Notes under the pieces: generated by a model | Databases searched by the model: none | Told to the model about the DNA's origin: nothing | The model's input: the letters and a program-made list of their open reading frames with translations, nothing else | Assembly: GCF_004337985.1 (NCBI RefSeq) | Contig: NW_021940923.1 | Location: 1,261,767-1,325,766, forward strand | Length of the DNA stretch: 64,000 nucleotides | Direction: 5' to 3' | Origin: Pyricularia pennisetigena | Taxonomy: Eukaryota; Ascomycota; Sordariomycetes; Magnaporthales; Pyriculariaceae | Translations under genes and position numbers: made by a program | In this document: positions 1 to 11,021 of the stretch, in pieces | How the letters are laid out: each line of letters starts with the position of its first letter | How positions within the stretch are numbered: position 1 is the stretch's first letter

Positions 1-1240
1 CCCAAAAGCCCCGTCGAATAAAAAACGCCCGGGTTAATAGCGCTATTACGGAGATAATTAAAATTTGGTGGTTTTATATTATTAACCCCGTTATTAAAAG
101 TAATAAACCGGAAAATCGGTGGAATGTAGACGAAACCGGTGTAATGGAAAATAAAAGATTCAATGGTTTAATATTAGGTTTAAGCGGGATTCAGCCATTA
201 CAGCGAAATGAGCCCGGAATATGGGGTTGGATGATTAAAATCGAATATATATAGGTTACGGGCGTTACCCTCTTTCCCCTAATTATATTTAAAGGGAAAA
301 ACGTATAATAATAACTCTTTCCAACGGATTTAAACCTTTTGGATAGTTGGTAATTTTATTAACCGAAAACGGGTGGACAAATAACGAAACGGTTATAAAA
401 TGGTTAAAAAAGGTGTTTATTCCGTATACCTAACCCAGTACCCCTGAAAAACGGTTATTGGTCTTAGACAGCCATAAATCACACGTTACGGACGAATTAA
501 TGCTTTTTTACCTCCAAAATAATATTTAACTTTTATATTTACCCTTTTATTCGTCACAGGTTTTTCAACCATTAGATTTGTCGGTTTTGGGCCGTTAAAA
601 AAGGCTTATCAACGTTAATTTGGATTTCTTAGCCAATTTTGCTGCTCAACGGTTATTGGAAAGCGAAATTTCCTTTTTTGCGATTAAAAAACCAGATTCA
701 AAACATTTATTAAAACAATTATCCAATTTGGTTGGCGTACGACGGGGTAATGGCCGGCCAATTTAAATAAACTGCTTTTAAGCGCTTTTTGATGGAAAAA
801 TAGCAACGCCAATATCGAAAAAAATAAAAATAACGGTTTTTAAAGGGATAAAACACCGGAAAGTTTAACCTAAAAAATAAACGACCCGTTTTTATTTATT
901 TGGAAACCCCTCAAACGACCTGAAACATTTGATTTCAGTTATAAGAGATTTCCCGGTCCGAAAGAAATAACGCTATTTTACGGTTTTTGTTTGCTAAAGT
1001 CCAAAAAAGCTTCGAAATCAAGGATATTTTATTGGTTGAAGCTTAGCAAAAAATCAATTCATTGGAAGCACAATTGGAGGTAATACGGCTGGTTAAAGAA
1101 ACGAGGGTGATTGCGGATCCAAACGAGTTTTTAATTAATAAATAAAATATTACTGGATTGCAGGAAAATAATATAGAAAATTTGGAATTTTTAGCTGATG
1201 AAGAAAAGGTTAATAAACCGGAATAACCTGAGAACGATTG
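1..1240 (+). pseudogene. Pogo/Fot1-like DDE_1 transposase, 5' truncated, multiple stops
   Basis: This is the catalytic and C-terminal part of a pogo-family transposase, which cuts and pastes its own element. Conceptual translation shows NRWNVDETG with the first catalytic Asp near 117-134, then PLIIFKGKNV near 280-305, WTNNE near 374-388, and LVLDSHKSH with the second Asp near 463-490. A degraded match to the family motif PHTSHVLQPLDLSVFG (read as SSQVFQPLDLSVLG) lies near 550-590. The tail reads ADPNEF near 1113-1130, as in fungal relatives. The frame shifts once between about 300 and 368. Stops are mostly TAA or TAG at Gln or Trp positions, as RIP produces. The N-terminal DNA-binding part is outside the window. 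Confidence 0.82.
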
Positions 1241-1356
1241 TATTTTTGTGCGTTGATAGTTTTATTTTTAAATCGATTTCCGAAACGCGAAATTTTGTTG
1301 TTAGATTTTTTGAGTTGCGGTTATTAGGGGGGTGCGTTTAGGGGGTACCCAACGTT
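1..1356 (+). mobile_element. Fot1/pogo-type DNA transposon, 3' part (copy A), RIP-mutated
   Basis: The left end lies outside the window. The right end is a terminal inverted repeat at 1340-1356 (AGGGGGTACCCAACGTT). The same 17-bp end with one difference occurs at 9789-9805, and a similar sequence lies in inverse orientation at 8162-8178. The body encodes a broken DDE_1 transposase. Elements of this class duplicate a TA dinucleotide, and TA follows the end here. The many TAA codons in place of CAA show that the copy is inactive. Confidence 0.8.
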
Positions 1357-2556
1357 ATATCGATTTTATTTAACGTTAAAATATTAAAAAGAATATTTTG
1401 TAGCGGTGATTCTAATCCCTTTTACACAGACGGATTTTAGAATATATAAATTCTAATATTACGGAAAATGTACCGACCAAGAAATGGAAACTTTTACTAC
1501 CCGAACCATTAATCATTTGGCCGAATTGTGTTTGCAAAAACCACATCTAGACTTCCACCCTATGATAAAATTAAACTACCCGGGAATGGACTTAATTTGA
1601 TTCATTTTATAACGGCAACCGAATCCAAAAGAACGCAAACATATTCCCAATTGAAATTCAATTCCAATGGTTAATTTACATTCCATCGATCGTTTTATAA
1701 AAATACATCCTGTTGAAAATCAAAATACTTTTTATTTCAATTTCGTCATTTCTAATCTGTGGGTAATCATATTAATGGTTATATTAATACTTACATGAAT
1801 TTATATATTAGTCCTTAACTATTTATCGCAAGTTTTGAAAACGATATTAATATTTTTAATTAATACGCTATTTATAAGCTAAATTCCTGGAATTCGCCCA
1901 AATTGCCCGCGATATCTTAACTACTTCTGCTATTTCCATCTTTATTGAACGGTTATAAATATATTTACGTAATTCGATGGTTGTTATTTAATTCTCGCTA
2001 ATTTTATAGGTAGTCCGGGACCGTGTTCTTATTTATGTTTCGATTAAAAACAAATTACTGGTCTTCATTGGTATTAAAACTTTTATTGTATATATAAAAC
2101 TTATATCCCCGGAAAATGAAACAGTTCGAAATGACCGTTTTAAGGAGTTTGTTATATTTGTATACAATTTGGGGGAATTGAACGAAAATTTAAATACGGA
2201 TAACGATAATCCTATTTTAATAACGGTCATTAATACCCCAATCCGGGGAAATATTAACCGCGTGCCCCGATTACCCGTTTTGAATTAAGAAATGTTTTAA
2301 CCAAATAAATTGTTAGTTAAAAGCCCATTTAGGGCAGTGGATCCGGTGCGGGTAATACTTTGTATAAACGTAATATGAAAAACTCCCAATTATAAAATAA
2401 AGGTTTTATATATTTATCTTCCTTTTTATATTTTGTTTGCAATTGGAAATCTATATTATATTTGATTTAAAATTTGTAAGTATATATTATTACTTTATTT
2501 ATAATCGTAAGTTTTCATTTTTTATCTTTAAGTGTAAAATATACTTTATTCATAAT
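1357..2556. other. AT-rich RIP-mutated sequence without a readable gene
   Basis: No open frame of credible length is present. On the minus strand near 1880-2000 a short frame resembles the helix-turn-helix N-terminus of Tc1/mariner transposases (ELRKYIYNRSIKMEIAEVVK, followed by ISRA). This may be a buried Tc1-like fragment, but the evidence is one short stretch. The rest is repeat-like DNA dominated by TA steps. Confidence 0.4.
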
Positions 2557-2685
2557 TGTGATTTTACGTATAATTCCAAAAAATTATAAGAATAAATATG
2601 CAAAATTTGTAATTTTACGGGTTCTCCCACCGGGGCCCGCGGGTTACCCAAAAACCCGAGTACGGTTTTGGGCCGGGCCGGGCCG

Positions 2686-2734
2686 GCCCCCCCCCCCCCC
2701 CCCCCCCCCNNGGGGGGGGGGGGGGGGGGGGGGG
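2686..2734. other. Assembly gap: poly-C, NN, poly-G
   Basis: A run of C is followed by two N and a run of G. Homopolymers of complementary bases facing a gap are a typical artefact of low-quality read ends at a scaffold join. The sequence here should not be read as biology, and the true distance between the flanks is unknown. Confidence 0.85.
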
Positions 2735-2764
2735 CGGTTTGGAATGCCTTACCCGATTACCTAC

Positions 2765-2780
2765 ACAGACACACACACAC

Positions 2781-2811
<31 letters not shown>
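2765..2811. repeat. Compound (AC)n(AT)n microsatellite
   Basis: An AC dinucleotide tract passes directly into an AT tract just right of the assembly gap. Confidence 0.9.
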
Positions 2812-4140
2812 ATGTATTTGAAACTGTATTCTAGCAACTGCGTACCGGCAGTTGGCACCGTCAATTATTCCCATACACTAATACTATTTCTACACTTCAA
2901 TGCCTCTCATCTGGGGACAGTACTTGGGCTTGGGCGTAAAGGGCAGCCAGCCTAGGAACTAATCAACCAGCTTGGTACAATAACGGAGTCATACTGCCAT
3001 AGTTTGCGTTGGTTAAGCGGTGTAGCGACGGGCCTTACAATGTGAAAGCAAAAGCAAGGGCTCGCCCATTCAATCAATGCAAATGCTCACCGCCAGTGCT
3101 GCAGCGGCTGAAAACTATATGCATGTCCAAGTGCGTCGATTGCGCCTGCAGCTGTTGTGCGTCATATTATTCATGCGAATCTTATGCGAGATGTCCACTC
3201 CGAAAAAGATTGCCTTAAGTTCTGCTTTTTGTAACGCTTGTTTGCGATGGTTGGGCTAGCCTGGACAAGCTGCAAAAGATCTGAGGTTCGTTAGTGGTTG
3301 TCCCCGCCTTGGTTTACATCTATTGAAAGTGGCTGAGCGATAATATGAAAGCGGAAGAAATATTAAAAGGAAATCTTGTAGCAGTAAAGTGAGGAAAGGG
3401 GCTTCTGTTTTTACAGTTTATATATGTTTGTGTTTTTAATTGTGCGGTCAGGCTTATTATTGCCGGCAGTATAAACAAACGAACTTTACCTGGAAGCACA
3501 TTGGCATCCCTATTGGAACTCTGGGTCTAGATACTTCTTCATGCAAAGCCCACTTTCTGGGAGTCATTTCTTACGATATAAATAAGTGGTAGGTTTATGA
3601 TGGAAGCCTTGGGGCAGGTTTGTTGTAAATAAGCTGGGGAGACTGGCTTTCTTTTCCCTTTTTCTTTTCCCTTTTTCTTTTCCCTTTTCTCATTTTTCAT
3701 TCCTTTTATTTTGCCTTCTTTTCCCGTTTCTTTTCTCCCGCTTTTCATTTTCTTTTCACAAAACACCAACTAAATATGCAGCTCGACCAAGTCTGTAAAT
3801 TAAACAAACCCCAACTTTCGTTTCGGGCCGTGATTGAAGGTGCGTTCGGTACCGCTTGGACTAGGATATAACGTGTTAAACATTGCTCTTAACACATGTT
3901 TAAAAAAGCGGTGACAGGAGACCTTGTGGATGCCAAGCTTGAGCAGGACAGAATGACCATAGCTGGCTGATTTGTGAGGTTGTATCGCATATATGTCTCC
4001 GGAGATATGCCCGGACCAATAATAATCCAGGCTCGAAAATGTGCTGTGGTACTGGTAACACTTGGTCTAAGAACGGACTATCTATACCCATGAATAATAC
4101 AAAATACCCCGTCTTCTTTAAAATGGCGGTGAATATTATA
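2812..4140. other. Moderate-GC stretch, no gene recognised
   Basis: Base composition is normal and not RIP-like, but no frame reads as a known protein. At about 3650-3691 there is a pyrimidine-rich short tandem repeat (CTTTTCCCTTTTT-like units). It may be decayed genic or intergenic DNA. Confidence 0.45.
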
Positions 4141-4143
4141 ATT

Positions 4144-4150
4144 TATAAAA
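4144..4150 (+). promoter_or_regulatory. Candidate TATA box of the 4289 gene
   Basis: TATAAAA lies about 140 bp upstream of the chosen ATG. This is a plausible distance for a fungal promoter with a 5' UTR. It is a motif match only. Confidence 0.4.
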
Positions 4151-4288
4151 GGTAGTCTAACCTCTGGTTGGAAAGCACTTATCCAGGACTTTAGCACCAT
4201 TATCTTTTCTTACTATAACACTTGCAAAAGTCAGTTAGCTGCTTCGCTAGCATATTCAGCCCATTCTCAACCTCTTAATCACCTCAAG

Positions 4289-4831
4289 ATGGAAACGCAG
4301 GCAATTAGAAACGTAAGATGCCTGCTTTCCAGGAAGAAGACAAAAAGCAATTCCAAGTACTAACCTAAATCAACTCAGCATGCCGCCTCATTGATCGCCG
4401 AGGCGGTCGAGAAAAAGGGCCTCCAAACGTTCGTCACCGAGGCGGCCAACAAGGGCGCCCACGCCACCGGCGATGCCGCCGACAAAGTCGCCAAACTGAC
4501 TGGCGAAAGCAAGGTCTGGCTTGACACAACCCACCGAACGGTCGAAGGCCACACTAGCAGTTGCAAACTCTATTTCAACGACAGCCTAGTCTGGGAGCCG
4601 GGCTCCTGCCACGACAACACGGTCAAAATCCAATCCGCACTGCGCGAAGCCGATCCGCGATTCGAACTGCGGATGGAGAAAAAGAAAGAAAACACCGTCG
4701 AGGGCCACACCCGCACCATGAATATAAAGTATCGAGGCGAAACCCTTCTCAAAGGGCATTCTTGTCACGATAACATGGAGGGTATGGCCACTGTTATCAA
4801 CACCATTTGGAAAACTAACCCTGCTGAGTGA
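4289..4831 (+). CDS. Hypothetical two-exon protein (158 aa) with an internal duplication
   Basis: Exon 1 is 4289-4312 and encodes 8 residues. The intron is 4313-4378 (66 bp, GTAAGA donor, CTAAC branch site near 4360, CAG acceptor). Exon 2 is 4379-4831 and ends in TGA. I chose the first ATG because it has a good context (A at -3) and splices in frame; without the intron, the first in-frame ATG of exon 2 is at 4391. The protein has an Ala-rich, charged N-terminal part (about residues 10-50). It then has two copies of a roughly 45-residue module that each begin TVEGHT and contain SCHDN, at about residues 64-108 and 110-153. GC is higher than in the surrounding DNA and no RIP-type stops are present. 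There is no signal peptide or membrane segment. I do not recognise the family and assign no function. Confidence 0.72.
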
Positions 4832-5265
4832 GCCGGAACTGCTCTTGGTTGGCATACCGTGTAGGAGGCGCGCAGGATTTGTAAAAGGGCGGCTATGCTG
4901 GATTGCAAAAGCAGGAAAAGCGGGTGCTGGCCGCTTGAACGTGCTTTCGACAAACACAGTTAGTTACCGGTTAGGGTGCGCGCTAGGTATTTGAAACTAG
5001 GGTCGAAACAAATTGCAGAAAAGATTAATTCATACATTTTTACCGAGGCTGGTTTTCATGGTAGGAGCAGTTTTAACGTTTTGCCTATATTGTGGTTTAT
5101 TAGGGCGAATTTGTTTGCGGGGAAATCGTGGATAGCGTATATAAATACCTAGTCAAAGCTATAACTGGCAAATAACCGTCTGCCTAACAAGATTAAAATA
5201 TTTTTATATTATTCTTTCCCTCACAAGCTGTTAGTCTGGGAAAATGTTCCCGCCAATTAGCAACT
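4832..5265. other. Intergenic sequence, nothing recognised
   Basis: This is the 3' flank of the 4289 gene. No credible frame, RNA gene or repeat is visible. Confidence 0.5.
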
Positions 5266-5279
5266 CTATTTCCCACCAG

Positions 5280-5640
5280 CCGTGAGCCAGTGGGTCCCTG
5301 TTAGAGTAATGGTCTTTTTCCAAACGCGTTGGGCCCGACGCAGCACGCGCGGGTCGCCGACGAGGGCGCGCGCAGTGGCGATGTGCTGCCGCTGGCCTCC
5401 CTTTTTTAGAATAAGCATCCGACGAATGTCCGTTTGCGTGGTGTCCAATTATCCAGCAAATCGAACTGCGAAACGAGCCCTGGGTAACCGATGCCGAGCA
5501 CGCCGGCCGCGTGGAGCCGCTGTCGCCGTCGGCCTTTTAATCTCCCTTTTAATATTGCTTGCGTTACATATTGGTGATTTTTGTGCGTTGGATAATCCCG
5601 CCTCGAGATTGTCAAAAAGCCATCTGAAATATAGGAGCCA
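5280..5640 (-). pseudogene. ABC-transporter nucleotide-binding domain fragment, decayed
   Basis: On the minus strand at about 5345-5410 the translation reads GGQRQHIATARALVGDPRVL. This matches the ABC signature region (LSGGQxQRIAIARAL) of multidrug-type exporters. About 50 residues upstream, at about 5470-5520, GIGYPGLVSQFDLLD fits the Q-loop region (IGLVSQEPVLFD in the family). A Walker A motif, a Walker B Asp-Glu after the signature and the membrane domains are not found, and the two parts lie in different frames. In intact members this domain hydrolyses ATP to drive export. This is a remnant. The signature match is good; the Q-loop match is weaker. Confidence 0.6.
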
Positions 5641-5659
5641 GTATTGTTATCCATATAGC

Positions 5660-7905
5660 ATGTGCAGCTGAACTCGCGCCCCGCCTTAGAGACGTTAACG
5701 GCTGAAACGAATATACAGTCCTTGATCTTTTCCCACCGTCAAAGGGTAAAAATTTATAATAGACATAAAGAGACTTTTCGAAGAGACGCTTCGTTTGCAC
5801 CCGCACCTTCTGCGACCGCCGCTTCCTCTGTACCTGCACCTTCACATGCGGCTAACCGGCAACCAATAGTCCAATATATACGCCGCGGCGTTAAAGGATA
5901 TCCATGTTAGTGTTAGTTCCATTTTCCTTGCTCCAATCGGAGGCACAGGCGGAACACAAACTGGATGGTTCCCAGCTAGTACAGACTTACTTGGGAGCGC
6001 GCAGGAACGCAACAAATCGCTAACCTCTCCGACCAATTCCAAAGCCCGCCTCCTCTCACGAGTGACGAAGCACTGGGACGCGCTGTGACTTTCTCCAGGG
6101 AACTTGCGACCGTCAACGTCCGCACACAAATAACCGAACAAGAGGGACTTGATGCTTAATGAGAAGTTCTTCAAAGGGGTCGTAGCGGGGATAAGTGAAG
6201 GGTAGAAGACTTTGCCGGCGAGTGCTCCCAGGAACAGGGGCTTCCCATCCCAAGCTTTCTGCGGGATTCGTGATATGGTGCCAAATTTTGTTACCAACCG
6301 TGGTCGAGCGCCGGTAGAAGGGGTCGCGCCCAATGTACCGGATGACCAGAAGAAGACGGACGGGACGTAGCCCACGATATCGCTGTCGGTCGGCTTGGGT
6401 ATGGGCGGGCGTATACGTTTTTACGAAAAACTGGGCAAAGCAGAGTTGAAGTTTCTACTGCTGAGAATGTTGGAGAGGGCGTGAGTGGCGGGATCTTTAC
6501 TAAGTCCCATCCTCGTGACGTGCGCACGCCGGCATCCAAAGGCGCCACATGGGGGCCCTGGCCGTTGTAAAGGTATAGCTGAAGAATTATTTTGTTTCTG
6601 CATGCTTCCGAACTGACCAGTTCCAGGATTCTCGAGATTTTGAGCATAAATTGGCTGACAGTGCCCTCATTCGAAAGGGAGGCCTGGATCACGCTGGACG
6701 GCGAGGTTAACGAGCAGGCACTGCTGCAGCTCGCACGCGAGCTGCGACTCTGGAATCCAAGTTTACCGCAAGTCGCCCTTGTTTTTGGATATTGATGGCA
6801 CGCAGCCTTTTAATTTCGGTATCGCGGCAAGTGATTTCCGCCTCGCGTTGTCTTTCCGCCGGCGTCTTTTTCCTGACATTCTCCTGTGGATTATTTTAAT
6901 GGATGGTGGAGGGAAGGTTTAGTATTACCATGACGGCATTTTGCTCCCCTTTACTAAAACAAATCAACTTTCCGAACCTACCAAAACAGGTAGCGAAACT
7001 CTTCTGTAATAAACACGATGTGGAAATCACGTTTCGTACTTTTCCTTTCTTTGGTGAAGGGCTAAAGCTTGACCTCGTGATCGACCTTGCCCATAGCCGC
7101 ATACGGCGCACAAATGGGGATAGCCTTAACAACAGCAGCAGCGGCAGCAACAGCAACGGCGCACCACAGTCGCCGTAGTGGGTATGGCATGCCGCCTGCC
7201 GGGCGCCGTGTCCTCGCCCGCCGATTTCTGGGGGCTCCTCACCCGCTGCAGGTCCAGCTGCGGACGCATCCCGACACGATCGTTGAAGGTATAGAAGCTA
7301 AGGAATTGTACATTGCCCTCTGCGTGGCTGGGGTTTGTTTGCTATTAGCATGATTTAAACCGTTCAGCGAAGCTTTCAATCTATCGACAGCTTTCCTGCG
7401 CCGGGGTATGCGGCCTGAAATCATTATAAATACTAACCGCCCAAACCGCTTCTTACGCGCATCCAATTATGCCATGTGCGGGCGAAATGAAGCGGGCTGA
7501 CGGCCTAGTAAAGCACGCATGCGTGCTGCGCGCGGCGGCTGTGTATAATGCTAGCGATGCGGGCGCTCAGGTCCTCGGGCCGGAGCGCATTATCAAGGAC
7601 GGGATCCGGCTCTCACGGGGCAGTAGAAGAGCAGTGGAACAAGCTAGGACGCTAGCTTCTGCGCTACATACCTTACCCATTTTTGGACCTCTGAAAATAC
7701 AATTACGGCGCGCTAAACCAGCTTGGCACCGATCTCCACATATTCGGGTTTGCAGCTGGCCGAGAAGTGGACGACGATCGAAGGTTTCGCCGCCGTCTTC
7801 GGATTTGTAGAAGAAATGGCTGCCGGATTCGCTGGCGACGAAAAGGAACCCGCTCGCCAGCGGGCCTTGGCCTACGGTGTTACGGGCAAAAATTATGCTT
7901 TTCTT
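5660..7905. other. Higher-GC decayed genic island, no product recognised
   Basis: GC content is close to coding DNA and several frames reach 90-177 codons on both strands (for example 5842-6375 minus, 6592-6795 plus, 7469-7810 plus). Neither strand gives a continuous frame with a motif I can name. The best-looking stretch is plus-strand 6610-6780 (WLTVPSFEREAWITLDGEVN). This looks like pseudogene debris next to the ABC fragment rather than intact genes. Confidence 0.4.
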
Positions 7906-8161
7906 TAATTCATTTTGCTGCGTATGAATGAAAGTCTTTTTTACGCAGATGGGTTTGTCGTCAAAAAACTTGGAAAAAAGCCAAGTAATGGGGTTTATTC
8001 CGGAGATAACCTGGTGTTATCAATAGTATTGGCAGCGGACTTTAAATTAATTCCTATATAATGCTACTTCGTTGCCCATTTTGCAAAACAGCCGATTACT
8101 AAAATAGGCGGCCATTTCATAAGATAATTAAATGCTACAGGTACGCGTTATACCCGGATAT
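7906..8161. other. Flank of Fot1-like copy B, nothing recognised
   Basis: A transition from the higher-GC island to transposon DNA. No gene is visible. Confidence 0.4.
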
Positions 8162-9805
8162 AACGTCGGTTACCCCCTGATGGCCACACCTAAAAATCTA
8201 ACAACGAAATGCCTACTTTTATAAACTAATTTAAATATAGAACTATTGACGCACAAAAACACAATCGTTTTCAGGCTGTGCTGGTTTATTAACCTCTTTT
8301 TTTCATCAATTAAAAACTCCAAATTTTTTATATTATTTTCCTGCAACTTAATAATGCTTTATTTGCTAACCAAAAGCTCGTCTGGATCCGGAACCACCCT
8401 TTTCCTTTTCGCCAGCTGTGTTACCTCCAATTGTATTTCCAAAAAATTGATTTTTTGCTAAACGTTAACCAAAGAAATATTTTTAATTTCGAAGCTTTTT
8501 TAGATTTGTGCAAATAAAAAACGTAAAATAGCGTTGGTTTTATTGGATTAGGAAAGTTTTTGCAATTAAAATCGGACATTTCGGGTCGTTTGAGGGGTTT
8601 TCCAAATAAATAAAAACGGGTCGTATTTTTGGGTTGGGATTTCCGGTATTTTATCCATTAAGAAACCGTTATTTTTATTTTTTATAACGTTGGTGTTGTT
8701 AATTTCTAATAAAAAAGGTTTGAAATGGTTTAATCAAGTTTACCCGTTATAAACCCGTTATACGCCACCCAAGTTGAATATTTTTTGCTGTAAATGCTTT
8801 CGATTTGGTTATATTATAGCAAAAAACAAAATTTGATTTTCCATTAACTATTAAACAATAAAATTGGTTAATGAGTCCTGTTAGTTATATACGTTATTTA
8901 GCATGTAATGGGTCCACTTTTATTTGTATATAAGCCATAATAAATAGTGCCGAAATGGGGCTGTCGGGGTTGTCGGACTTTCCGCTATATTTTTTGTGTT
9001 GCAGGAATTGCGATTTAAAGTGTTAGAAAATGGGGTTTACCCTATACTAGGTTTAACACCCACCCTGCACTTACGAGTTAGCAACCCTATATCGGGTTGA
9101 AAATTTTCACCAAATGAACAAATTAATGCGAACCCAAAAATGGTTTGTATGGAAATAAACGTGTTTTTTTAACAACGTATATAAAATAACTTTTCGGAAA
9201 ATAGTGTGCGGCACCGGCACGTTTTGCGGGGTGCGGACCCCCACTTCGATGTCGGAGAGTATATAAGAGAAATAAAGCAAAGTCTCCCCCACCAATGAAT
9301 TAAATCTATTAATCCCAAAATTAGTGAACCACTTCAGTGAACAATGTAATGTATTTAAACCCTGTAACTACAGGCCTTTATAACGCAACTAGCACCACGC
9401 CGCACCTAGGTTAATGCCTAAACCCCTATTAGCAACCCATATTGCTAATATACCTAATTAGTTAAATGTTTTTCCTATTTTGTAAAAAGCTTTTAAAAAG
9501 GGCTTTGTATTTGTTTATAAGGTTAAGAGTTTTTAAATCGATTTTAAAGTGTAAATTTATAAATTCCCCACTTTCGGGAGGTTTTTGCAATTGATTCGTC
9601 ATTATGAACGTTTTAAATACCGGAAATAAGCTGATTCTCGGTATTTTGCTTCGTTGGAAAACGGAGAATGAAGAACAGAAAAAAGTAAATCCAAAAGTGA
9701 AAAACTGGTCGAGATATTTATAAAAGAATATGAGAGGTGAAGGTGGCTATACAGTTATTTTTGGGTGCCGAACTGGGGGGGCCCGAGCAGGGGGTACCCG
9801 ACGTT
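8162..9805 (-). mobile_element. Fot1/pogo-like relic (copy B), minus strand, split by an LTR
   Basis: Left end AACGTCGGTTACCCCCT (8162-8178) and right end AGGGGGTACCCGACGTT (9789-9805) are inverse copies of the copy A end. The segment 8180-8878 is the reverse complement of copy A from about 620 to 1330, i.e. the C-terminal third of the transposase, with stops. An LTR occupies 8879-9450. The remaining 9451-9788 does not match the transposase N-terminus, so most of the 5' part is missing or replaced. The element is inactive. Confidence 0.68.
8879..9450 (-). mobile_element. Solo copia-type LTR inserted in the Fot1-like relic
   Basis: This is a reverse-complement relative of the 558-bp LTRs at 13287 and 19503. 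It begins TGTTAGTTATAT and ends near GCAACCCATATTGCTAATA. Shared landmarks include the GGGGTGCGGACCCCCACTTCG block at about 9217-9240. No retrotransposon interior lies on either side. A 5-bp target duplication is no longer readable, so its origin by LTR-LTR recombination is inferred. Confidence 0.75.
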
Positions 9806-10854
9806 CCACAAAGAATAGTAAAATAATACAAATTTGCATGCTTCTATATAAAATAATAATAAAAGCGGGTATTATAAATCGACTTCACGTAGACGTTAAT
9901 TTTTATACGTAATCCGGTTTTAATAATCTTGGTCTTGTTAACCTTAAAATCGGTAAAAGTATAAGAGTTTCGATTATATAGTATATATAAAATTATATAT
10001 ACTTTACCTAGCCGCTTATTTAACGGTTTATATGGTCCGATATATAAACCAAACTGTAATATTATATTATATATACGTATCCCACCCCCAACGTACAGAG
10101 ATTTTAAAATCTGGTTGAAAAACAAAAATAATAATAGATTAATCAAATAAAGCAAAAAACAAATAAATCATATAAATTTGGCATTTTTTATATAAAAAGG
10201 GAATTGCAGCGGGTAATATAAATTAAATCACACTTGAACGTTGACTTATATACGAAATGCAGTCCCTAAAACTTTAATTTTATTTTCGTTGAAATTGGTA
10301 AAAGTATAAAAGCGTTTCGATTGTAAATTATATATAAGTTTATATATACGCTACCAGTCCGCGCATTTAACGATTAATATAATACGGTATATATACTAAA
10401 AATCATTATAGCGGTAAATATACGTAAGCAACTCTCCACGTGCAGAAACTATGAAATTTGGTCGAAGAGCGAAAATATTATAAAACAAATCGAAAATCAA
10501 CGAAATATCGAAAAAAAGAGTACCGCTATAAACGGATTAAAGGCAGGTGGTATTTAATTTTTGATTGGCGTATCGTATACAAAAACCTTTCGATTTATAA
10601 CAAAGGTTTACCAATTGCTACTTTCAACGATATTTTCTTTTCTCATTATTTTGCGTGGTTATGGAATAATGTGGAAATATCGGTCGCTAAAATGCCTAAA
10701 ATACCGCTATAAATGGGGAAATTCGACAAATTGTCCTTAAATATAAATTAAAGCGTTTTTTTGGATAGACCCACAGGTACATTGCAAAACAGCAATTAAA
10801 CGACGAAATGGATCAAGTATGGAGCTCTGGGGTTCAGGGACAGCCCTGAAACTA
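9806..10854 (-). mobile_element. RepX partial copy, minus orientation
   Basis: It shares the RepX landmarks in inverse orientation: the CCACGTGCAGAAAC block near 10437, the TTTATACCGATATT-type tail, and the 5' end region finishing in CAGCCCTGAAACTA at 10854. The distal (3') end is missing at the junction with the Fot1-like relic. Confidence 0.65.
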
Positions 10855-11021
10855 GCCGTAAACGGCGAAATTCGACAGATTGTCCTTAAACCCAAACCAG
10901 AACGATTTTAGCATAAGCTTACGAATACATTGCGAAACCACAATTAAGCCAGAAGTGGAGCGAAGCGAGCGAAGTGGACCAATTGTGGAGGTCTGGGCTT
11001 CAGGGATGAGCCCTGAGACTA
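10855..11021 (-). mobile_element. RepX 5'-end fragment, minus orientation
   Basis: The GCGAAGCGAGCGAAGTGG block (10957-10977) and the end GATGAGCCCTGAGACTA (to 11021) are the inverse of the RepX 5' terminus. It abuts another RepX copy on both sides, which indicates insertion of the family into itself. Confidence 0.7.

Noticed and set aside
2558..2955. Frames through the poly-C/poly-G gap giving Pro- and Gly-rich proteins
   Set aside because: They translate an assembly artefact and N bases.
3539..3769. Lys/Glu-rich minus-strand frame
   Set aside because: It is the translation of a pyrimidine-rich tandem repeat with no other support.
5282..5671. 129-codon plus-strand frame
   Set aside because: It is antisense to the ABC signature fragment and has no motif.
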